64,000 bases of DNA. It comes from Carposina sasakii (Eukaryota; Arthropoda; Insecta; Lepidoptera; Carposinidae). The translations under genes and the position numbers were made by a program. Below, in pieces: positions 37,301 through 49,300 of this stretch. The stretch spans positions 5,704,001 through 5,768,000 of the forward strand of contig CP053157.1 in assembly GCA_014607495.2 (NCBI GenBank), in the 5' to 3' direction. The notes below the pieces were generated by a model. That model was not told where the DNA came from. It made no database searches and saw only the letters and a program-made list of their open reading frames with translations. Position 1 is the stretch's first letter. Each line of letters opens with the position of its first letter.

Positions 37301-40300
37301 CGAAGTCAAGATAATTAGGATCGAACTTCACTTCAGGTAAGTTCGTTTGATCAGATAATTATCTTGCCTTCGTCTCAGAGATTTATTTTTACCATGTAGA
37401 TGTTCAGAGAACATAAAATAAACAAGTTAATTTGTACATAATCAATTCTTTTTATTTAACAAAATATAAAGATGATTAAGTCTCAACATCTGTAACTACT
37501 TATTAATAGGAAGGTACATAACTGTAACTACGATAAGGATACTTAAAAAATAATACAGCTTATGATTGAACAAGATTAGGATCACAATCAACGATAGGAC
37601 GGTTGTAAAAGTTTGCAAAAATAGCTGACTGGTCAGACCACCCGGCAGATTTTCGTATCGTGTCGACACTGACGCCAGCACGCAGTGCCGCCGAGGTGGC
37701 GGCGTGTCGCGTGCTGTGCGCAGAGAATATTGAAGTGTCGACCCCGCTGTCGTGTAACGTTTGCTTTATCCAGCGCCCGATGGTCTGAGCAGTTGCGTTT
37801 TTATAAGGTCTCTTGTAAGTCAGAATAAGATTTGCAACTGAAGTAGGTCTTTTGGGAGCCGAGGTCAGAATATAGCATTTTAAAATGTTTGCCGGACATA
37901 TGGATGGTCTTTGGGAAAAAAATTGTAAATTTAAAACTGGTTGTGCTCGTCCAATACCAGAAGTTTTAACTAAATCGGTGACAGTAATTATGATTTTATC
38001 ATTGTATTCTAAAATATTCGACATTTTTATCAATGATAACGTTTGGGTCCGTTGACCTGTAGCTAAAGCCAACAGTACAACGAATTTTTTACTAAGCTGT
38101 TCAAAAGATAGTGACTCATTCGGATATTGATTGGATAAATATTCTAAAACTATATTAGGGTTCCAAGTAACATTGTAACGAGGAAATGTGGGTCTCAATC
38201 TAAATATTCCCTTAAAAAATCTTTTTAACTTCTCTTCGTTTCCAATATTATTGATTGAAATTAATGAAACTGCTGATCTATGACTATTAAGTGTTCCGTA
38301 AGATGCGCCAGATTGAAATCGCTCAGTTAAAAAACTCAAAAGAGATGTTATATTTACATTAAAGAAATCAACTTTATTAATTTGACAATAATCCCACCAT
38401 TGTTTGAGGCCGGAGTTATACTGGGTTTTTGTATTTTGTGCTATAGAAGAGGACATTACGTCTACGGCAGATTCAGGTACTCCTTGTTTTAAAAACGCTT
38501 GCCTGATAACACACTCGCTGCCAGGGAAAGGTGTTTGTTCAGCGGGTGTTCCAATCTGAAAGAGGATGACAGTAGGTCTTTACTTGGGGCAAAAACTATA
38601 GGGTCTGTCATGCAAAGACTTTTAAACATGGGAAACCAGGCTTGTGATGGCCAGTAGGGTACTACTACGATACCAGTAGCTTCGTCAATGATAATTTTAT
38701 TTAATATTTTCAATATAAGAGAAAACGGAGGGAAAGCATAAAAGAAGTATGGTTTCCAATTGACAGTAAATGCATCTATATTGAACGCATAAGGATCTGG
38801 TTTCCATGAAATATACTGACTGCATTTTGCATTTGTTCGAGAGGCAAAAAGGTCAATATTTGGCTCGCCAAAAGATGTAATGATCCTATTAAATGCCTTT
38901 GTACTAAGTTGCCATTCTGTGTCAACGTTAAGATTTCTAGATTCTCGGTCGGCATCTGTATTTTGGGAAGATTTAATATAGGAAGCAAATATAAAAACAC
39001 TTCTATCTTCACACCAATTCCATATAAGTCTAGTTAGGTATGTTAGGTGAGGGTACTGGATACCTCCCATTCGGTTTATGTAAGCGATAGCCGTTGTGTT
39101 ATCAATTCGCAAAAGTAACTCACATTTCGTACAATTTTTGGCAAATGTCATAAGTCCAAAATAGACTGCCAGAAGCTCTAAATAATTTATGTGATAAGTA
39201 CGTTCCTTATCGGTCCAGAGACCACCAGTATGTTGACCATTACATGATGCTCCCCAGCCTGTCAACGAAGCATCCGTAAATATCTCTAATTCATAATGAC
39301 CGTGTCTTATAGGGTTATTGCTTGATGTTATTGCTCGTTTGAACCACAACAAATCAGTTTCTATGCTATTTGGGATTTTCATGAATTTATTATAGTTATC
39401 ATTATTGTTAAGTAGTGCTAGGTACTTAACCCTTTCAAGCGACTTAGTATGAAGCCATGAATAAGCTATGGCTGGGCAAATTGCGGTAAGTGACCCTAGA
39501 AATACTGCTAAATCTCGAATACGGATATTTCGGTTTTTTGAAATGTGATCTAACATTTCTTCCAAGCGGTGAGCCATATTCGATCTTTTTTATTGTGGTA
39601 GTTCCAATGTCATTTTATGTGAATTAAGGATAAATCCCAAAAACTTACATTCTTTACTAGGTGTTAATGTACTTTTATTATAATTTATAACAAAACCTAA
39701 AGTAGTTAAGCATCTGATAGTTTCATGGATATTTTCTAGACAAACGGTATAAGATCTACCTAAGCACCATATATCATCAAGGTATCGTACTGACGTTAAC
39801 CCTTGTGATCGTAAATGCGCAATGACAGGTTGGAGAATTTTAGTGAAAATATACGGCGCTGAACATAAACCAAATGGTAGGGCCATAAATTCATATAACT
39901 CGTTCCTAAATAAAAAACGTAAGTATTTGGTGTGTCCGGAAAATATAGGTAGAACGAAATAAGCCTCTTTTAAATCTATATTACCCATATATGAATCTTT
40001 TGTCATTAACCGTGAAGCGGTTCTGATATCCTCCATCTTAAAATGTTCGCAATAAACAAATTTGTTTAACTTTTTCAAATTGAGAATAAAACGCAAGGAT
40101 CCATCACTTTTTGCTGTTAAAAAGAAATCTGAAATGAATTGCCCTTCAGCATATTTACATTTCCTTATTGCTTTTAATTTTTGGAGACGTGCTAATTCTT
40201 TGTCTATGCAATTACTTTCTGCCTCCGTATATGATCGTTCTTTGAAAGGCAGTTGTTTAGGTATTTCTATGAAAGGCAACTTATATCCAGAAATCGTATT

Positions 40301-43300
40301 TAAAATAAATTCGTCAGATGTAATTTGTTTCCATGCGTTTTTAAAATAACGTAAGCGACCGGAATGTACTATAGGTACCTCGTGAGATTGTGTCAGACAG
40401 GCCGATCGCGCGGCGGGTATTGCGCCGGATGGCGCCGTCGAGGCGGCGGCGGTGGCGGTGGTGGTGGCGGGGGCTGGCGCCGCGGTGTCGGCAAATGTTG
40501 TGGAAGACGTCGACGCATTGGGTATATTGTTCTCTGCCCACCGCGACTCGGCTGGGATGGACCGGCGATGGTGCGGTACTGACGTTGCCGGGTCGGTGGG
40601 CCTCTCCAGTTTAAATGATTGCTGGATGTACTAGCTGTGGACCCTTGGATTATTTGACCAGTTCTAATAATTCCTCGAGAGTTTTTAACAAGGTCGCATA
40701 GTTTATCACCAAACAAGAAACGATCCCTTTTTCTTTCTTTAAAAGAATCAACTAAAGGTTTATCTATTAATGGAATGATCAGAGCCCGACGAGTTTCCGT
40801 TTCAGCATAATGCGAGTCAGATAGAAATTTTCCAACATCATTCAATTTCTGCATAACGTCGGTTTTTTCCACGTTCTTTTTTAGCAGTGCCGTCATAGCA
40901 GCGCCAAGAGCCGCCAAGGCTCTTCCAAGCTGATCTTGTTTCTCAGAAAGGCGCTTGTCACGTGTCTTAGCGCTTTCTTGCAGCGTATTCGTGGCCAATT
41001 CAGGGTTAAGTATTGGTGCTTTGGTCGATGGGTTATTCTTAGGAAATGAATATCTTTTTGATAGTTCTATTTTTTCGTCTTTTTTAAGACCCTGTAACAA
41101 GATTCGTTCAAATCTTTTGGCAACATCTTCCTGGATATTTTCACCCCATTCTAGTGGGTCGTCTTCAAAATCACCAAGGGATTTTAATAGTTCGGTATCA
41201 AAATCTGGATCTGGATTTGGGAGTTCACCTATGACCTCCTGATTCGTGATCTCATCCGGTGACGGTATAACAACCCCTTCTTCAGAGTTTACTGGAGCAG
41301 CCTCCGCGACTACGTCATCGTATTGTGCAATGTCTGAGAATGTAAAAATATTTCATAGTATTAGGCGCAAATAAAACCTTATCTACCGTTTGTGGGTTGA
41401 CTGAAGAAAGTTAATTAGTTTCTCAAAATTTTTCATAGAAATGCTGTAGGTAGTTGATAAATAATTGGTAAATGGTATAGAAATGTCCTCTGAATAACAT
41501 GCGCGTGTTATTTCGGGGAAAAGTAGCTTCTGGTTATAATACTCGTTATAACTCTGAGCAAATATTTAGGTATACAGTTAAGCACCGTACTTAAATAAAT
41601 TTAAATCATTGTCATAAAAAAGGAGTAGTATTATAATTTCACTGAACCTTCAATAGGTGACTGCAGAATTTCGTCGTCGTCGCTTGAATAGATTACTCGT
41701 AAACTTCTACTCGTACTCCTTTTTCTTTGCTCCTTCAGTTTATCTTCATATCTTCTCCGCTTTCTATCCCATCGTTCTTCTTTAGTTTCTTTTTTGCGTT
41801 TCGGCATTTCGTAAACTAACTTTTAAAAAAATATATAACTCAGGAGAAAAGTAGGGCTACGTGCGGTCGTCGTGCGCGCACGAAAAAATATGAGTGGGGA
41901 CGGGCGAGACGGTGATACAGGTAGACTATAGATTCTTTTTTGTGACGCTGAAGGCTATGTGCGATTATGGTTCGTGTAGCAGAACTACTACATGGTAAAA
42001 ATAAATCTCTGAGACGAAGGCAAGATAATTTACGATCGCGCGAATGAAGTTGTGCGGGCTTATACAGAGTGTAACGGAAGGGATATGTTAAGCGAAATGT
42101 TATGAAAATAGTCCACTACTTATATAGAATCTATCCACAAATATAAGACATGAAATCACATGTTTATTTTTCGAATTAGTAGTAATAAAATAATAGTACC
42201 TAATCTATGCCGTATATTTTGAATATACCTCCATTATATTATACCTCCACTCATAGGTAGGTACAGTTGGTGCTTGTACGTATAAAAATGCCAAACTGAA
42301 TTTAGCGAATGTTTTTACTGCCATTATTTTTATAGCAAACACATTTTATTTATGTAAATAAAAGAACTCCAGAGGGGCATTTAAAAATAAACTGCTGATA
42401 GCTTCGTGAGACGAAAGCTTGGAATAGCTTCAGACTGAATAACAATAAGTAGATAAATAAAGATATAAATACAATGGGTTTTATTTGAAATATCTAACAG
42501 ACCTTCATAATTGTAAAATCCCCTTGTTAAATCCTCAAACATATAATAACCAAGCGGATATATGTATATACTTAAAAAAAGCTACAACGGAAACGGTTGA
42601 AAAAATTATTAAAAATTTAAATGAAAAAAAGAGCCCAGGTATAGATAGAATTAGAGTCAAAGATTTAAAAATGAACTGCACAGAGCTAGCACCTGTTATT
42701 ACTCATCTGATCAATCAATGCATAAAAACCAAAGTATATCCAGACAAAATAAAAACAGGAATAATTCGACCTATACATAAAAACGGAATACATAATGATA
42801 TAAACAATTATAGACCTATAACTATTCTATCGAGTATAGACAAAATAATTGAAAGATATTTTGGCAATGAATTAAACAATTTTATACAAAAAAATCAATT
42901 AATTAATAAAAAACAATTCGGTTTTCAGAAGAAGAAAAATACATCTCAACTTTTAGGACAATTTACTAATGAGCTTAATGGGTACTTAAACGATAAAAAA
43001 CAGGTTTTAGTTGTATTTATTGACTTTAGCAAAGCATTTGATACGATTCAATATAGCACACTATATAACAAATTAGAACAAGCTGGTATACAGGGTCCAT
43101 TATTGGATATTTTAAAAAATTACCATAAAGAAAGATACACAGTGGTGAAAATAGCAGAATATTTAAGCGACTTGATGCCTACAGAGGAAGGCTGCGCCCA
43201 AGGATCAATTTTAGCCCCTATAGAGTATATAATATATGTAAACGATATATGTGTAACATAATTCGTCAGGGCTCTGTGTACCAGTTTGCCGATGACACAT

Positions 43301-46300
43301 GTTTAATCACAGCTCACAAGAACTTGGAAGAGGCTCAACAACAAATGCAAGAAAACTATAATCTATTATGCAAATGGGCCCACGATTCGGGTCTAAATAT
43401 TAATAGCAAAAAAACGAAATTAATGCACATAAGATCCGCTTATAACAACACTAAGTCAATACCATTTATTATTGCACACGAACACCAATGTTTACACACA
43501 CATACACAACAAACTACTTGCAAATGTACATCACTAGAACTAGTAAAGCAACACAAGTACCTCGGTCTCACTATCGATGAAAGGTTAAACTGGGAACCGC
43601 ACATAATCAACGTTTGCAATAAACTACGGGCTATTCAGAGTAAAATGTCTATTTTACGGTATAAAGTACCTTTTACTATAAATCGACTTTTATATCTGGC
43701 AATGGCCGACTCAATTATAGGTTATGGAATTAGCAGTTACGGTAGAACTTTCAAAACAAACATTGATAACATATACAAATTACAAAAAAGTATCCTAAAA
43801 TTGATAATCCCTAAACACATAAAAAAACTAATTAGTAACAACGAAACATCCTTATTCAAACACTGTCGCGTATTGGATGTTTACAACAAAACAAAAATGG
43901 CAATATTGATAGAGGAGGACCAGAATAAAAAATTTATGAAATCAAACAAAAGAATAGAAAAAGTACGACAGTTAAGTTATTTGCCAACATTTATCAAGCC
44001 TAAATATAATAATTTCTATGGAAAAAGAAAGTGGCAATATATTCTTACAGATATTATAAACGAACTACCGATAAACATACAAAATCATTATCTACAAACA
44101 CATAAATATATAAATAAAATAAAACAACATTATATGAACGCGAAATGTACGTAGGTATACCTACTTACGTACGTTTACGATGGGGGTACGTAAACCGACG
44201 GACGGAAGACAAGATGGTTGCCATTCATTCCAAGTGGTAACTTTTTAGATATGCAGTACTTACCTAAATAATATGTACCTATTTTAGCATAAGTGTTGTA
44301 AAATTAGTTTTATTAAGAAAGACCGCACTAGGCGGATAAACCCAAAGGGTTTTTGCTATATAGTGTCTAAGTTTATTTAAAACGAAATGTAACATATTTT
44401 ACTCAAATAAAAAAAAAAAAAAAATAATTAATGTGTCCACTAATAGAAGTAGAAATAGTTGAATAAAATTGCAAAGATATTTTTTAATTTCTCTGGCAAA
44501 GAAATCAGACCTATGTAGATACCTATAGTACGAAAATAATTGCGAATATCCGCCAAACACAAGTTCAACTAAATTCAAGGCAATATCTTATTGCCTTATG
44601 CTGTATATGACTTGATATAACGTTATTTGCCATGAAAATGGCAAAATAGGAGTACACGGTATTTTGTCTTTAGTATAGCAGTAACTTAAATTTTAAATGT
44701 CTAGCTATCCATAGCTCATAAGATAGGTACAGCCTGGTGATTGACGGACAGCCTAGGTAAAACTAGGATTGTCATTTTCATTTTTCAATATTAATTATCG
44801 TAATTTTCAACATTTTCGGGGTTTAATTTTCTTTATCGACCAAATTTCACTGTCCGCCAGGTGACATCACCCCTGGACTTCCCAAACCAACCCCACCTCC
44901 ATTCTCCACGACGATTGGGAACGCGACGGTGACGACAAGCGGGATGGTATCACACCTCGGTACCGGCCTGCTTGTGGTACCTCTAGTGGGTATTATCTCT
45001 AATGTGGCGATCGCTAAAGCTTTTGGTAAGTGTTGTTTGGTTTCAGTTGGTATAAATTGAATTTTGCAGGGTGCCACAGAAGGGGTATGTTAAACGAAAT
45101 GATTGAAAATACGAAGAACCAATCCGTGAGACTCGAAAACAAAAGTTTTATTTATCAAGATTGTATAAACAATCTTGAATAATCTATTCCGTTCTGATCC
45201 CAGCAAGTGATTCCGCAAAGGATCTGTTGTATTTAATTTTATAATTTTATTCCTACCCGATTCCGTCACAGGATCAGAGTATTTATTTTGTATTCCGTTC
45301 TGATCCCGTGTGTATTCTGAATGATTTTTAGTACTGCTAACAAGTAGACACATACAATATTGTTTTTCGAATGATTGTTGATTTTTACTAAGAGATCGAG
45401 ACTTAAAATAGTCTAATTATTATTTTATTTTTCTTAACTTTGTCGTTCAACAATAACAACTTGTAAGATTTTCATTATTTTATTTCCTATTTTATTTTCT
45501 GACCTTACACATTAAAAAATAACTCAGACAGGAATCTAAATATTGATTTGGTATCAGACCGGAATTAGTTGTGGATTCAGAGTAAAAAGGGATTAGTTTC
45601 AGTGATCGGACCGGAATACATCTCTTGAGTTATGTAGGAATTTTCCATACCATCATCATTTACCATAATCTAAAAATCTATTTACATGTCATTCCAAGTT
45701 TTTAAAAATTGTGGATTGTTTCTCTAAAATAGGCTATAATCATAGCATTTCGCTTAACATAGCCCTTTTGTTACACCCTGTATTGGTTTCAAGGTGATGC
45801 CTTGAGTGTATCTTCAAAATGTGCAAGACATAATTATCTATTCCGATCTTTTGCGACCGATGATAATGCAACGCATTTTCCATCAGACATTCTTGTTCTA
45901 TTGCATACAAAAATGATTGTAGAGTAAATATTAACAAAGTTAATGTACTAACGCGAGCTTATCTGTACCAGTAATTTCTTCCTGCCCACCAGTTGCTATT
46001 ACAGTTAAGCAAACACACAAAGAAAAATCACATGTCCACAAACAAAACAAATGATAAAGTGAATCAAATGTACTGACACTTACAATTGCTACATTAAAGT
46101 TAAGGCACATATAATATATAAATAATTATTCACACACTTCACAATACAATAACTTAGTCCCACATTAAGATCCATAACCTATGGCGCTGCAGGCAAGGTC
46201 ACTACTACCTACTACATCAATCGGCCATTAAACTTGACACCACGATAGCATAATTGGGACCCTTTAACGAACACTAATGAGTATAACGAGTAATGTGAGC

Positions 46301-49300
46301 TAGCTCTCCATCATGTTTATTTTAACTGTACCTGATTGGATCGCAGTTTTAATTATATTGTTAATGCCAAAAATCGTTTATATAATTTTCAATGCTCTGT
46401 TCATCTAATCGGGATGATTGAGATTGTCTACAAAATGAAAAATTGGTGAATAATTAAGCAATTAGTTCAGCCCGCATATCGAGCAAATTCTATTGTTTCA
46501 TACTTATGATTCTACTGTAAAGCGCAAAACACGCGTCCCGCCCGCATAGATATTTTTTTTACGAAATAATGATGAAACAAAGTCTAATAGAAAATCCCGA
46601 GGATCATAAAATGTCCACTTTAATATACCAGCAGAATTCCGTTGGCACAGAAACTTTTAAAATATTTAATTTAAGTTCTGAGTATTTCATTCAAAATCCA
46701 AATTTGCATGTCCATCGGAGGCCACAGATGGTGAACTTGCATTATGCAGCTAGTGAACACTGCACCACTGGGTATGAGGTCTGAATAAATTCAGCAAACT
46801 TTTATCGCAACCCCGCATTTAGTGCTTTACAAGTGTTTAGCTTTTATACCGGGACGGTTCACTATGCTATAAAATCAACTTTATAACTCTACAATTTTAC
46901 GGCGTACAATCTAAACCGAACGACAATCCGCATTAAGCAACTTCTCGTTAAAACTCAATGATTTGACAAAGTTGATAACTCAATATTTTTGTATCAAAGA
47001 ACTTTCCTGTAGATATGACTTGCGAAGTTTCAATAGCTGATGCCTACCGGCGTTAATATTTGGACTTTTCCCGAAATGGCTTTCTTTTATGTTTCTTTGT
47101 TGAACTTTTTCGGAATATTAATGATAACATTTCATTTTCCGTATACAGTTCTTGAAGTTATGGTGTATTGTTCTATATTTTATGGGACATGAGTTTGAAG
47201 TCGTGATTATACTTATATGTTTTTCAGCGAAATATCTACAGTATCGAGTTATAATAAACTGAAATAAATTTATATATGTATCGGAAATATTGTAGTTTTA
47301 TTAAATTGTTGAAAAACAAAGAAGCCTCTCGCAAGTTGCTTCTGAAAATTGTGAATACATGAAACCGACATTTTATCAATTTACCACTACAGTGGGAATT
47401 AAAATACGAAATATGAATTCATCGGAAATCGTTCTTTTTAGATTTTTATTTAGTATATAGATAGATGTATTTCCCATTTACTCGTCCGAATTATATTTAT
47501 TTCGCCATTAATTTTGACCGATGTCAAGTGTCAAGATTCGTAATACTTTTCAATCTTGGTAAGACAAGCTGATTTACCATATTGGGGCTTCCTTATTGCT
47601 GTATTATTGATACCCTGATAAAGAGAAATTTAGAAAACGATAATTCAATGTAAACAAAATGTCATATGAATCGCTTTTATTTTGTTAGGGACGGATTACG
47701 AAACATTTTATTCGCAATATTGATATCTAGGTACCATTTTCATTGTATGAAGTTCTTATTATATTAACCATTATTACTTTTATTATTAGCTGTTTAAACT
47801 CCCACGCCCCCTGTCATACTCGTACTATTCACGCTCCTTTTTTTGGCATCATTTAACTAATTCTTTAAACAGTTAAAATAATAGTGTACCCATGTAACTG
47901 GTAATAATCGAAACCGATAATTCATGAGCCTTCCGTAAGGGGATATTTGCCCATAGTGACCACGCTAGGCAGGCGAGTTGGTGAAAATACCATCGATCTA
48001 AATACTCTCTGCATTTCAGACTTTCATACATTTTTTCATTAAATCTTACCCACTCTTCCAGCCAGGGGTAAAACATTGGACGCGACTCAAGAAATCGTCG
48101 CTCTAGGAGTATGCAACATTCTAGGATCATTCTTCCGCTCATTCCCGGTGAATGGGTCGTTCACTCGGAGCGCAGTCAGCGATGCTTCGGGCGTGAGAAC
48201 TCCGGCTGCCGGCTTTTATACTAGTAAGTACGGTTTTATGGTATAAAGTTATATTCAAATGATGTAAACTTGTATGTCCCTAGATATAATCTTAAACTGT
48301 ATTAAGTAGTTATTCAAGTTAAATGGACAGCGTGTTGAGCATATTACAAGTTGAGCGATGGGGGAGGGCTTAATTACCTACTTTGTTCATGTTTATAAAA
48401 GGTGTTTATATTTTATGTTTTGAAATAATATATTTTAAAGATAATCTTTGTGAAGGTATCGGCCTATCTTTCATCATCATCATCATCATTTATAGCCCTG
48501 AGAAGTCCACTGTTGGACATAGGCCTCCCCCAACAACCTCCACTCCGACCGGTCGTATCTTTCATACGTAGATACTCGTAAATTTATTATTCATTTATTT
48601 CGTGTCACGTCTTTATAATAACATAGTTATAGTCTACATTTGATAGATGAAGACACTTTTATCTTCTGTAGAAAATACGCGCGATTATATTTTTAATGTA
48701 TTTTTAGGAGAAGGACTTATTCACCGAGTGAGCTGAACTACGAGTACACTTTATAATATCAATGTAATGCGCTATTATCCGAAGTTATTGCACTATGCAC
48801 CTTCTGCACCTGTACTACAAAGTATACTCTGCCAGAAGCAAGAAGTTGTAGACAAAAGATGAGGCCATACGATCGTTCTCCAAGTTTCACAATTCGATTC
48901 CAGCTAAAGTCGAGTCTTGTGGAGTTGGCAACTTTGCCCGCGGTTGCCAAGGTTAGAAGCTCTTGTTCAAGAATAAGTTGGTGATAAGTCGCGGCGCCAC
49001 TTATTATGTATTCCAGCACGTTATTGTTCTGCCTTTTAGATAACCATTTCAGTGTTTTAGTTCTTATTTTACTCACCAACAACTTTGAAGTTTGAAATTG
49101 TGAAGATACTGAGATATTCAGGTAGTTTCATAAAGAATGTTGGAGTATATAGTTTTCTTCATCTCATTATGAGATTAATAAATTAATAGTTGGAATTATA
49201 ATTATCTTTTCATTTTTAATAAATCTCCAAGAGTCTGCTCGTCTTGTTAGTAGGCTTTCATTTTGTGCACAGTTTGGTAAGTTTTAGAAAACAAACATAC

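Larger units (their letters stand above)
37004..42030 (-). mobile_element. DIRS-type tyrosine-recombinase retrotransposon, near full length (about 5.0 kb)
   Basis: Gene order on the - strand is gag, RT/RNase H/methyltransferase-like, tyrosine recombinase. The ends carry inverted repeats of about 145 bp (37049-37194 and 41886-42030). An internal complementary region (37289-37399) joins the complement of the low-coordinate end (37004-37077) to the complement of the high-coordinate end (41988-42030), meeting at the shared ATAATT. This layout is diagnostic for DIRS elements, which are thought to make a circular DNA with the help of this region and integrate by recombination. No target duplication is expected. 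It lies in SLC26 intron 4, opposite to the gene. Pol carries one in-frame stop, so this copy is probably defective. Confidence 0.93.

Noticed and set aside
44731..44873. MITE whose right end supplies the acceptor of SLC26 exon 5
   Set aside because: Left motif CTGGTGATTGACGGACAG and right CTGTCCGCCAG match for only about nine bases; the right part is conserved coding sequence, so chance is likely.
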